NCBI RefSeq assembly: GCF_900107405.1
Contig: NZ_FNPV01000004.1
Location: 162,166 to 226,165, forward strand
DNA: 64,000 bases
DNA from: Tindallia californiensis
GTDB taxonomy: Bacteria > Bacillota > Clostridia > Peptostreptococcales > Tindalliaceae
Direction of reading: 5' to 3'
Shown here: piece after piece, positions 1 to 7,667 of the stretch
How positions within the stretch are numbered: the first letter of the stretch is position 1
Layout of the letters: each line of letters starts with the position of its first letter
Program-made: the position numbers and the translations under genes
The notes under the pieces: generated by a model
The model's database searches: none
Seen by the model: the letters and a program-made list of their open reading frames with translations, nothing else
What the model was told of the DNA's origin: nothing

Positions 1-147
1 AAACCAAAGAACCGACCAAGGAAAATCATTAGTTGTATGCTGCTTTACCCGCCGCCCAAGCAAGTCCTGCCTGCGGCATCGCGGGTGGAACCCAGTATAA
101 CTGAAGCCACGGAAACCGTAAGAGCAATTAAGCTATTTAGGGAATAG
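1..147 (+). other. Window-edge open frame / GC-rich structured stretch, unidentified
   Basis: Frame 1 is open from base 1 to a TAG at 145-147 (48 codons), so it could be the C-terminal end of an upstream gene, but the peptide is proline-rich and I do not recognise it. The same DNA is GC-richer than its surroundings and can fold: CTGCCTGCG (about 69-77) pairs with CGCGGGTGG across a GCAT loop, using three G-U pairs, and ACGG-AAA-CCGT forms a second small hairpin. It may be the end of a mobile element (for example a TnpB gene with its right-end RNA) or another structured RNA. No assignment is made. Confidence 0.25.
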
Positions 148-163
148 TGGTGTATGTTGTACT

Positions 164-191
164 GGTTTTTGTTTTATATAAAACAAAAACC
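164..191. promoter_or_regulatory. 28-bp perfect palindrome upstream of the aminotransferase gene
   Basis: GGTTTTTGTTTTAT at 164-177 is followed directly by its exact reverse complement at 178-191, with no spacer. It lies 21 bases before the start codon at 213. It could be an operator for a dimeric regulator of the catabolic module, or a terminator for whatever lies upstream; it lacks a clean T-run after the stem on the + strand, but the arms are themselves T-rich. Confidence 0.5.
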
Positions 192-212
192 TAAAATTCG
201 GAAGGGGGATTA

Positions 213-1574
213 ATGATGAGTTTGAACAAAGCGCCAAAGAATCATGTTTTTTATCGGAATCAAAACTGGATTTATCCGCGTATTGAAAGTGGTGAAGGTG
301 TATACCTTTATGGAGAAGGTGGCAAGGAATATATAGATGCCTGCTCTGGTTCTGCTGTAGCTAACATTGGACATGGGAATGCAGAGATAGCTCAATTTGC
401 CAAAGAGCAAATTGAACGAGTAGCCTTTACTCACCTTTCAAGATGGACTGTGGATACAATAGAAAAATGCGCAGAAAAAGTGTGTGAATGGGCACCGGGA
501 GACTTAAATCATGTTTATTTTGTTTCTGGTGGTTCAGAGTCAACGGAAACGGCCATAAAAATGGCACGTCAATATTATGTTGAAAGAGATGGCAAAGAAA
601 GTAAAAAATGGAAAGTCATCAGTAAATGGAATTCTTTCCATGGAAACACTTTAGGAGCTCTTTCGATGACTGGAATACCAGGAAGAAGAAATATTTACGA
701 GCCTATGCTAATTGATTTCCCTAAAATTCCTCAATTCTATCATTATCGTAATCCATGGAATTGCCAAACCTTAGAGGAAACCAGTATTAAGGCGGCAGAA
801 GCATTAGAAGAAGAAATAATCAAGCAGGGAGCCGAAAATATCTGCGCCTTTATTTCAGAACCAGTGGTTGGCTCAGCAGTTCCGGGAGTTCATCCGACTA
901 AGATTTACTTTGACAAAGTGAGAGAAATTTGTAATCGATACGACATTCTGTTTATTATGGATGAAGTAATGGCAGGATTTGGTCGGACAGGCAAAAAGTT
1001 TGCATCAGATCACTATGATGTGGTTCCGGACATTATTACCTGCGCTAAAGGAATGAGTTCAGGATATACACCTATGGGAGCAGCTATTTGCAGTGAAAAA
1101 GTCTTTGATACAATCATGGTTCAAGGATCAGGGAATTTTATTCATGGGCATACCTATGCCAGCAACCCTCTTTCCTGTGGAATCGGCTTAAAAGTGCTTG
1201 AAATTATCGAAAGAGAAGGTATTTTACAAAATGCAGCTGAGCAGGGAGAATACTTTGGAGAAAGAATGGAACAGCTGTACAAATACCCGATTATTGGTGA
1301 TGTGCGTGGAAAAGGACTAATGTGGGGTATTGAATTTGTTCAGGACAGAGATACGAAAGAGCCTTTCGATCCATCCGTGAACCTAAAAGGCAAGTTTACG
1401 GTTAACTGCTTGGAGGAGGGCGTTGTGCCTTATCCGGGTGGGGGTTCTGCAGGAAATGGTAAAGGTGATGATACCTTATTAGCACCACCAATCAATATTA
1501 CACGTAAAGAATTAACAGAAATGATGGACAGATTAGAAAGAGCGATTGATAAAACAAGTAAGCAAGTATTGTAA
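213..1574 (+). CDS. Class III (aspartate aminotransferase-fold) PLP aminotransferase
   Basis: A 453-residue PLP-dependent transaminase of the class III / omega-amino acid family. It moves an amino group from an amine or omega/beta-amino acid to a keto acid in the cytoplasm. Visible family marks are SGGSESTETAIKMAR (PLP phosphate region), the DEVMAGFGRTG block with the PLP-ring Asp near residue 250, and ITCAKGMSSGYTPMGA with the Schiff-base Lys at about residue 279. Length is normal for the family. ATG at 213 or 216 both follow GGGGG at 204-208. It lies 32 bases upstream of a beta-keto acid cleavage enzyme, so a beta-amino acid donor giving a beta-keto acid is an attractive inference. The substrate is not known. 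Confidence 0.85.
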   Translation: MMSLNKAPKNHVFYRNQNWIYPRIESGEGVYLYGEGGKEYIDACSGSAVANIGHGNAEIAQFAKEQIERVAFTHLSRWTVDTIEKCAEKVCEWAPGDLNHVYFVSGGSESTETAIKMARQYYVERDGKESKKWKVISKWNSFHGNTLGALSMTGIPGRRNIYEPMLIDFPKIPQFYHYRNPWNCQTLEETSIKAAEALEEEIIKQGAENICAFISEPVVGSAVPGVHPTKIYFDKVREICNRYDILFIMDEVMAGFGRTGKKFASDHYDVVPDIITCAKGMSSGYTPMGAAICSEKVFDTIMVQGSGNFIHGHTYASNPLSCGIGLKVLEIIEREGILQNAAEQGEYFGERMEQLYKYPIIGDVRGKGLMWGIEFVQDRDTKEPFDPSVNLKGKFTVNCLEEGVVPYPGGGSAGNGKGDDTLLAPPINITRKELTEMMDRLERAIDKTSKQVL

Positions 1575-1606
1575 GGATAACAAAATAGAAGAAGGAGGCG
1601 TTACGG

Positions 1607-2428
1607 TTGGATAAACTGATTATTACCTTGGCACCTACGGGAAACGTGCCTACCAGAGCGTTAAATCCCAGCACGCCGGTTACTCCGGATCAAATTGTTG
1701 CTGATCTGCAAAAGTGTAGAGAAATGGGTATTTCTGTCGGGCATCTACATGTGCGAGATGAAGAAGAAAAACCTACCTGTGACCGAGCTATTTTTAAGGA
1801 GCTTATTGATAAGATTGATGCCAGTGATTTAGACATTATTACTCAAGTTTCAACAGGTGCTAGAGGTGGCGGTAATACAGCGGAATGGAGAAGCCAAATG
1901 TTAGATCTTAATGTTGAAATGGCCAGCCTTTCAACAGGATCTTCTAATTTTCCAACGGCTGTGAATGCTAATCCGCCAGAACTAATTGAGCATTTAGTAT
2001 CTAAGATGAATGAAAATAATGTTAAACCTGAAATAGAAGCGTTTGATGTGGCGATGATTGATAATGCAAAATTTCTTATTAAAAAAGGTATCCTGAAAAC
2101 TCCTGTGCATTTTAATCTTGTAATGAATGTACCTGGATCGATCAAGGGAACACCTAAAAATTTAATGCATATGATTGAAAGCCTTCCACCTAATTCAACT
2201 TGTAGCGTCATGGGAGTTGGAAATGCTCAGGTTCAAATGCTAACAATGGCGATTGCTATGGGAGCTCATGTCCGAACAGGACTAGAAGATGTTTTAGTAA
2301 TGCCTGACGGTTCTCAGGCAACGAATGAAAAACTAGTACAACAAGTAGTGAATATTGCAAAAGCAGTAGGTAGAGAAATGGCAACACCGGCAGAAGCCAG
2401 AGAAATGCTAGGACTACCAGCTAAATAA
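1607..2428 (+). CDS. Beta-keto acid cleavage enzyme (BKACE, DUF849 family)
   Basis: 273 residues, full length for the Zn-dependent BKACE family, whose founder Kce converts 3-keto-5-aminohexanoate plus acetyl-CoA to acetoacetate plus an acyl-CoA in lysine fermentation. The zinc ligands are in place: His46 and His48 in GHLHVRD, and Glu227 in VRTGLED, with Arg223 and Asp228 matching the catalytic Arg/Asp of Kce shifted by three. The start is TTG at 1607, eight bases after GGAGG (1594-1598). It follows the aminotransferase by 32 bases and is closed by a strong terminator. No other lysine-fermentation genes are in view, so the keto acid is probably something other than the Kce substrate. Confidence 0.85.
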   Translation: MDKLIITLAPTGNVPTRALNPSTPVTPDQIVADLQKCREMGISVGHLHVRDEEEKPTCDRAIFKELIDKIDASDLDIITQVSTGARGGGNTAEWRSQMLDLNVEMASLSTGSSNFPTAVNANPPELIEHLVSKMNENNVKPEIEAFDVAMIDNAKFLIKKGILKTPVHFNLVMNVPGSIKGTPKNLMHMIESLPPNSTCSVMGVGNAQVQMLTMAIAMGAHVRTGLEDVLVMPDGSQATNEKLVQQVVNIAKAVGREMATPAEAREMLGLPAK

Positions 2429-2429
2429 G

Positions 2430-2458
2430 AATAGGGCCATATTTTATATGGCCCTATT
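2430..2458 (+). terminator. Terminator after the BKACE gene
   Basis: AATAGGGCCATAT (2430-2442) and ATATGGCCCTATT (2446-2458) form a perfect 13-bp stem with a TTT loop, two bases after the BKACE stop codon. The downstream run is short (TTA), so termination strength is uncertain. Confidence 0.75.
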
Positions 2459-2517
2459 TACCAATTAGAAATTCAATGAAGGAAGACTTGCAGTATCTGT
2501 TATTTATGAAGAAAATA

Positions 2518-2546
2518 TTGACTTTTCTGCCAGCGGAGAGTAAAAT
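2518..2546 (+). promoter_or_regulatory. Sigma-A promoter of the TAXI-TRAP transporter genes
   Basis: TTGACT (2518-2523) and TAAAAT (2541-2546) are separated by 17 bases, giving a leader of about 100 bases before the receptor gene at 2653. The leader contains a weak inverted repeat (CATAG...CTATG near 2590-2612). Confidence 0.6.
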
Positions 2547-2652
2547 ATACGGTGCAAGACATAAAATACTGAAATGTCGCAAAATTAGCATAGTATTTCC
2601 TGGATGCTATGTTAATGATAAATCATGAAGTGAAGAAGAAAAGGGGGATTTT

Positions 2653-3675
2653 ATGAAAAAGACACGTTTTGGATTGTTGCTAGTGGTATTGTTGGTTATG
2701 AGTTTAGCTTTCACCGGCTGCGGTGGTGGCGGCGATGAAGCACCAGCAGAGGAGAATGGTGAAGCAGCAGAAGCACCAGCAGGTGAGGTTCAAGAGCTTC
2801 TTTATGCTACAGGTGGAACAGCAGGAACTTACTATCCACTAGGTGGTGCAATGGCTTCTGTATGGAACGAGCATATTGATGCGATTAACGTAACCATTCA
2901 ACCATCCGGAGCATCTGTTGAAAACCTTCGACTGCTAAACACTCGAGATGCAGACATTGTATTGGCAATGAACAACATTGCTGAAGATGCATGGCATGGA
3001 GAAGGATCCTTTGAAGGTACTGAAGTACAAGGATTCAGAGCTATAGGCGTTGTCTACCCAGAGATTATTCAAGGTGTTGGTCTGGTAGAAAGTGGTGTTC
3101 TTACCATTGAAGATCAGGCAGGTAAAACGGTTGCAGGTGGACCTCCAGGAAGTGGTACGGCAGCAACAACTCCACACATCTTCGCAGCTTATGGATTGAC
3201 AGATGACGACATGACAGTTGTAAACGATACTTTTGGTGATGCTGTAGACAAAATGAAAGATGGTCACGTTGACGCAGCGTGGAATGTTCTAGGCGCACCA
3301 GCTTCCGCAATTGTTGACTTACTGACAGTTCGGGAAGTAGCTTTCCTGGAAATTACAGGTGAAGAGCTAGAGACTCTGCAGGAAGAGTTTCCATTGATTG
3401 CTCCTCATGTGATCCCTGCAGGAACTTATAACTATCGAGGCGAAGATTATGATGACATCCACACCATAGCACTTCAGGCAGTACTATATGTACGAGATGA
3501 TTTGGATGATGACATCGCCTATGATCTTGCACGAGTAATGTATGAGCATAACTCTCAGATCGCACAGTCTCATGCAACTGGTGAGCAAATCGTTATCGAG
3601 AATGCATTAAATGGAATTACAACTGAATTCCATCCAGGAGCTATTCGTTATTACGAAGAGCAAGGCATGATGTAA
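2653..3675 (+). CDS. TAXI-family TRAP transporter solute-binding lipoprotein
   Basis: A 340-residue extracytoplasmic receptor of the TAXI class of TRAP transporters, which capture a small organic acid or amino acid and hand it to a membrane permease driven by an ion gradient. The N-terminus has KK, a hydrophobic core and a lipobox ending at Cys23 (AFTGC), then an acidic, Ala-rich linker. The mature part shows the TAXI hallmarks: YATGGTAGTYYPLGGAMA near the front and the VAGGPPGSGT block. The GGGGG ribosome site is close to the ATG. The permease genes follow after a terminator, so the receptor is probably made in excess. The ligand is unknown; the neighbouring catabolic enzymes suggest an amino acid or keto acid. 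Confidence 0.9.
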   Translation: MKKTRFGLLLVVLLVMSLAFTGCGGGGDEAPAEENGEAAEAPAGEVQELLYATGGTAGTYYPLGGAMASVWNEHIDAINVTIQPSGASVENLRLLNTRDADIVLAMNNIAEDAWHGEGSFEGTEVQGFRAIGVVYPEIIQGVGLVESGVLTIEDQAGKTVAGGPPGSGTAATTPHIFAAYGLTDDDMTVVNDTFGDAVDKMKDGHVDAAWNVLGAPASAIVDLLTVREVAFLEITGEELETLQEEFPLIAPHVIPAGTYNYRGEDYDDIHTIALQAVLYVRDDLDDDIAYDLARVMYEHNSQIAQSHATGEQIVIENALNGITTEFHPGAIRYYEEQGMM

Positions 3676-3709
3676 TTAACCGTAACGAATGATTCGGTAA
3701 TGACATGTA

Positions 3710-3738
3710 AACCGGGCATGTTCCATGCCCGGTTTATT
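3710..3738 (+). terminator. Terminator between TAXI receptor and permease genes
   Basis: AACCGGGCATG (3710-3720) pairs perfectly with CATGCCCGGTT (3724-3734) over a 3-base loop and is followed by TATTTT. Its position between receptor and membrane subunits suggests partial termination that favours receptor synthesis. Confidence 0.85.
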
Positions 3739-3814
3739 TTCCGGAACTTTTCAGAAAAATCCAGGAAAAAGGTTGTTTTAGAATGAATAATCTCAAAAAA
3801 GTGAAGTAATATAT

Positions 3815-4348
3815 ATGATCAATTATATCAGAAAATACAAAATACTATTTTTTTTAATAGGGATAATAATCGTATCTGTTGGCTGTCTATACCCATCAGT
3901 AAAGATGGTAACGGTTCTTCAAATACTTGATCCAACAAAGGATGATCAGCTGTTGTATCAGGTGAGAATAGAACCGGGAAACTCCTTTTCCATTCACTGG
4001 AAACATTCTGTTACAAAACAACCTGTTATAGAAACCTATTACCTTCAGCCGGAACTAACCATAGGTATTCAGGAGATGTTCTTTAATGAACATGGTCCAA
4101 ACCTACCGGCAGGGCCGGAAGGTGGGACGAAATGGGAGATAAAAGACGGAATGTTTCGCGTTTACAATTACGATGTATCTTTTAAGAAATTGCCGGTGCG
4201 AATCGGTAGAGAAGTAGCTGACCATACTTTTTACTACGACCACCATGAAGTACCCCTCAGAGAACTTGCTTCACCAGGTGGGTTTGTTGAGATAGAAGCA
4301 ACTAATATTTCATTATTGAAGTACTATATGAGGAGGGAAGTCAGATGA
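3815..4348 (+). CDS. DUF1850 protein associated with TAXI-TRAP permease
   Basis: 177 residues with one N-terminal membrane segment (about residues 9-28) and an extracytoplasmic domain beginning with a Gly-Asn-Ser-Phe-Ser-Ile-His-Trp-Lys-His-Ser block, typical of DUF1850. Genes of this family recurrently sit between a TAXI receptor and a fused TRAP permease, as here; the biochemical role is not established. Its TGA overlaps the ATG of the next gene (ATGA at 4345-4348), so the two are translationally coupled. ATG at 3815 has only a weak ribosome site. Confidence 0.75.
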   Translation: MINYIRKYKILFFLIGIIIVSVGCLYPSVKMVTVLQILDPTKDDQLLYQVRIEPGNSFSIHWKHSVTKQPVIETYYLQPELTIGIQEMFFNEHGPNLPAGPEGGTKWEIKDGMFRVYNYDVSFKKLPVRIGREVADHTFYYDHHEVPLRELASPGGFVEIEATNISLLKYYMRREVR

Positions 4349-6411
4349 GCAATGATCAGTCAAACAAAGATGAAAAAGTAATCAAAGAAGAAAAAACCCA
4401 GGAAATGGCGAATACTCAAGAACCTCAGAAACAAGATTTTGTGGAGAGCGGAGAATCCATTCTTGACAAGCAAATGATTGATGAAGAGCAAGCGGCGGAA
4501 GTTGCCGCAAAATATGACAGAGAATTTACAGCTAGAAAGTTAAAAGGGATCCTTGGGAAAACGATTAGTTTAGTTGCCATTGTGTGGGCCTTTGTGCAAC
4601 TTTATACGGCTTTATTTGGAGTTTTTCCAACGACAATTCAAAGAGGACAGCATGTTGGTTTTGCGTTATTCCTGGTATATGTTCTGTATCCATTTAAACG
4701 TTCACTGCGCAATGATAAGGTGCCCTTTTATGATTGGATATTAGCCTTTGCAGGAGCTTATGTTGCATTATACCATTTACTTAATTATCGTGATATTATT
4801 CATCGTGCCGGTGCTTATACACAAATGGATGTGATTGTATCGGTTGTTGCTGTGTTACTAGTGTTGGAAGCTACAAGAAGAATTGCCGGACCAGTACTGG
4901 TATGCGTTGCATCTTTCTTTTTGATTTATGCTTTTATTGGACATAGTTTCCCAGGGTTTATGTCACATAGAGGGTATGCAATCCCTAGAATTGCAACGTA
5001 TATGTGGATGTCTACAGAAGCGATTTTAGGTATTCCCATCGGAGTATCATCTACGTTCATTTTCTTGTTTTTAATTTTCGCAACATTCCTTAAAAAGACA
5101 GGGATTGGTGACTGGCTGACAGCGCTTGCGATGGGTGTTGCCGGTGGACTTACGGGTGGACCTGCCAAAGCAGCTGTTATTGCATCGGCTACACAAGGTA
5201 CTATTTCTGGAAGTTCCGTAGCTAACACGGTTGGGACTGGATCAGTTACAATACCTTTGATGAAGAGTATTGGATACCGACCTGAGTTTGCAGCGGCTAC
5301 AGAAGCGGCGGCTTCTACAGGTGGACAGTTAATGCCTCCAGTTATGGGTGCGGCTGCCTTTATTATGACGGAATTTACAAATTTACCGTACATTACGATT
5401 GCTCTTTCAGCAGCGATTCCAGCAGCTCTATATTTTACTGGTGTATTTATGATGGTTCACTTGGAAGCTAAGAAAACCGGGTTAAGAGGACTAACCCGTG
5501 CGGAACTGCCAAATCCATTTAAGCTACTGAAAGAAAAGTGGTTCTTGGCATTACCAATCTTTGTTATTATGTACTTACTGGTTGGTGGATATACACCAAT
5601 GCGTGCCGCGTTATTTGCTATTGTGTCGGCAATTTTAGTTTCATATATCCGGAAAGACACTCGATTGAAACCTATCGAAATCATAGAAGGTCTTGATGAA
5701 GGAGCACGGTCAGCGCTTCCTGTAGTAATGGCCTGTGCAACGGCTGGAATTATTGTAGGGATTGTAACCCTTACAGGTTTGGGAGTTAAGTTTTCTACGG
5801 GTATTCTGATTCTGTCAGGTGGAAACGTTTACTTAGCAATGCTCTTTACAATGTTTGCTTCTATTATTCTGGGGATGGGAATGCCAACGACAGCCAATTA
5901 TATTGTTCAGGCTACAATTGCAGCTCCTGTTTTGGTAGAATTGGGAATCCCGGTTATAGCAGCACATTTGTTCGTGTTCTACTTTGGTATTATTGCTGAT
6001 ATCACACCTCCGGTAGCTTTAGCAGCTTTTGCGGGATCGGGAATTGCAGGTTCTAACCCGTTCAAAACAGGAGTTCAAGCTTCCAAACTGGCCTTTGCTG
6101 CCTACTTAGTACCGTATATCTTTGCGACTCACCCGATGCTAGTGCTAGTGGACTGGACACCAGCTGCCCTGATCATGTCTTTAGCTACAGCGCTCATAGG
6201 AATGTATGCCATTGCCTCTGGCGTAAGTGGTTTTATGAATACGAAAATAAACGGTGAGATGCGTATTATTTTATCAACAGGCGGTTTAATGCTTATTGTT
6301 CCGGGAAATACAACCAATATTGGCGGTATCGCTATTATAGGACTGGCTTTTCTATATCTTAAGTATAAGGAAAAGAAAGAGGCTGAAAAATCAGAAGCTA
6401 CCAGTGCTTAA
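4345..6411 (+). CDS. TRAP transporter fused permease (4TM/12TM)
   Basis: A 688-residue membrane protein in which the small (DctQ-like) and large (DctM-like) TRAP subunits are fused, the usual form for TAXI systems. Residues 1-70 are charged and cytoplasmic, followed by four helices and then the large transport domain with glycine-rich segments such as GGPAKAAVIASATQGTISGSS and GMGMPTTANYI. It imports the TAXI-bound solute with Na+ or H+. ATG at 4345 overlaps the DUF1850 stop and follows AGGAGGGAAG. A strong terminator closes the transporter unit. Confidence 0.92.
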   Translation: MSNDQSNKDEKVIKEEKTQEMANTQEPQKQDFVESGESILDKQMIDEEQAAEVAAKYDREFTARKLKGILGKTISLVAIVWAFVQLYTALFGVFPTTIQRGQHVGFALFLVYVLYPFKRSLRNDKVPFYDWILAFAGAYVALYHLLNYRDIIHRAGAYTQMDVIVSVVAVLLVLEATRRIAGPVLVCVASFFLIYAFIGHSFPGFMSHRGYAIPRIATYMWMSTEAILGIPIGVSSTFIFLFLIFATFLKKTGIGDWLTALAMGVAGGLTGGPAKAAVIASATQGTISGSSVANTVGTGSVTIPLMKSIGYRPEFAAATEAAASTGGQLMPPVMGAAAFIMTEFTNLPYITIALSAAIPAALYFTGVFMMVHLEAKKTGLRGLTRAELPNPFKLLKEKWFLALPIFVIMYLLVGGYTPMRAALFAIVSAILVSYIRKDTRLKPIEIIEGLDEGARSALPVVMACATAGIIVGIVTLTGLGVKFSTGILILSGGNVYLAMLFTMFASIILGMGMPTTANYIVQATIAAPVLVELGIPVIAAHLFVFYFGIIADITPPVALAAFAGSGIAGSNPFKTGVQASKLAFAAYLVPYIFATHPMLVLVDWTPAALIMSLATALIGMYAIASGVSGFMNTKINGEMRIILSTGGLMLIVPGNTTNIGGIAIIGLAFLYLKYKEKKEAEKSEATSA

Positions 6412-6439
6412 TAGCCTAAGAATATGAAAAAACAAAAAG

Positions 6440-6478
6440 GAAGCACTGTCTGAGAACTAAGGCAGTGCTTCTTTTTTT
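6440..6478 (+). terminator. Terminator after TRAP permease
   Basis: GAAGCACTG (6440-6448) pairs with CAGTGCTTC (6463-6471), extended inward by two pairs, and is followed by seven T. This is a canonical intrinsic terminator. Confidence 0.9.
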
Positions 6479-6505
6479 AGAAAGCAGATTACGATGAAAA
6501 CAGAT

Positions 6506-6533
6506 TTGCAATTAACGTCGAATTTGGTACAAT
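6506..6533 (+). promoter_or_regulatory. Probable promoter of nitronate monooxygenase / dsdA
   Basis: TTGCAA (6506-6511), a 16-base spacer and TACAAT (6528-6533) lie 33 bases before the ATG at 6567. The -35 is a moderate match. Confidence 0.5.
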
Positions 6534-6566
6534 GAGACTATAAATAATAATCAAGGAGACGATGAA

Positions 6567-7646
6567 ATGAGTATACCTTCCTTACAAATAGGGGATGAAA
6601 CAGTAAAAATTCCTATCTTACAAGGTGGCATGGGGATAGGCGTATCCCTGTCGAGACTGGCGGCGGCCGTAGCGAATGCCGGTGGCATAGGGGTGATGGC
6701 AGGCGTTCAAATTGGATACGAAGAAGAAGACTTTTATACTAATAACGATGAAGCGAATGTACGTGGCCTTAGAAAACATATTCGAAAAGCAAAAGAGCTT
6801 AGCCCAGATGGTTTTTTGGGAGTCAATATCATGGTAGCGGTTCAAAACTATAGAGAAATGGTGCAGGCGGCCGTTGAAGAAAAAATAAATTTAATTATTT
6901 CCGGTGCTGGATTGCCCTCTGAACTTCCCGCATTGGTTAAAGGATCTGGCACAAAAATAGCACCCATCGTATCTTCCGGAAAGGCAGCAGCATTAATTGC
7001 TAAAATGTGGGATCGAAAATACCAGGTACTACCGGATCTAGTGATTGTCGAAGGACCTGATGCCGGTGGACATCTTGGTTTTTCAGAAGAACAGTTGAAA
7101 GGAAATCATTCTTTTAGACTGGATGAAATGGTGAAGGATGTTATGACTGCATTAAAGCAGTATGAGGAAAAATATCGAAAGAAAATCCCAGTGATTGCCG
7201 CTGGAGGTGTGTTCGATGGAAATGATATAGCAGACTACTTGAAAATAGGAGCAGCAGGTGTTCAGATGGCCACACGGTTTGTAGCTACTCAGGAATGTGA
7301 CGCTGATGATGAGTTTAAGCAAGCCTATATCAACTCTCAGAAAGAAGAAATAGGATTGGTTAAAAGCCCTGTAGGGATGCCAGGAAGAGCCATTATCAAC
7401 GAATTTGTGAACAGACTTGATAAAGGGTCCATTCCGGTTACTAAATGCACCAACTGTCTCAAACCATGTAATCCGGCTACGACACCTTATTGTATCACAG
7501 AAGCTTTAATTCGGTCAGTAACAGGATCTGTCAGGGAAGGTCTGATATTTGCAGGAAAAAATGCCTATCGCATCAATAAAATTGTAAGCGTTCAGGAATT
7601 AATGGATGAGTTAGTGAAAGAAACAGAGGTGGCTTTATCAACCTAA
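6567..7646 (+). CDS. Nitronate monooxygenase-family FMN oxidoreductase
   Basis: A 359-residue TIM-barrel flavoprotein of the nitronate monooxygenase / FabK family. The FMN-binding GGMGIGVSLSRLAAAVANAG start, a central EGPDAGGHLG block and the AAGGVFDG phosphate-binding loop are visible. Many anaerobe members are annotated this way although O2-dependent nitronate oxidation is unlikely there. A cysteine cluster near the C-terminus (Cys-X2-Cys-X3-Cys-X7-Cys in KCTNCLKPCNPATTPYC) suggests an additional metal or redox site. The gene is 21 bases upstream of D-serine ammonia-lyase and probably shares its transcript. FabK (enoyl-ACP reductase) is less likely because no fab genes are nearby. Confidence 0.75.
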   Translation: MSIPSLQIGDETVKIPILQGGMGIGVSLSRLAAAVANAGGIGVMAGVQIGYEEEDFYTNNDEANVRGLRKHIRKAKELSPDGFLGVNIMVAVQNYREMVQAAVEEKINLIISGAGLPSELPALVKGSGTKIAPIVSSGKAAALIAKMWDRKYQVLPDLVIVEGPDAGGHLGFSEEQLKGNHSFRLDEMVKDVMTALKQYEEKYRKKIPVIAAGGVFDGNDIADYLKIGAAGVQMATRFVATQECDADDEFKQAYINSQKEEIGLVKSPVGMPGRAIINEFVNRLDKGSIPVTKCTNCLKPCNPATTPYCITEALIRSVTGSVREGLIFAGKNAYRINKIVSVQELMDELVKETEVALST

Positions 7647-7667
7647 CAAATAAGGGGTGAATCTATT

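Noticed and set aside
1..150. Cobalamin, glycine or T-box type riboswitch before the aminotransferase
   Set aside because: None of the conserved boxes I know for these classes is present.
6567..7646. Calling the flavoprotein FabK enoyl-ACP reductase
   Set aside because: No fatty-acid genes adjoin it, and the C-terminal Cys cluster is not a FabK feature that I know of.
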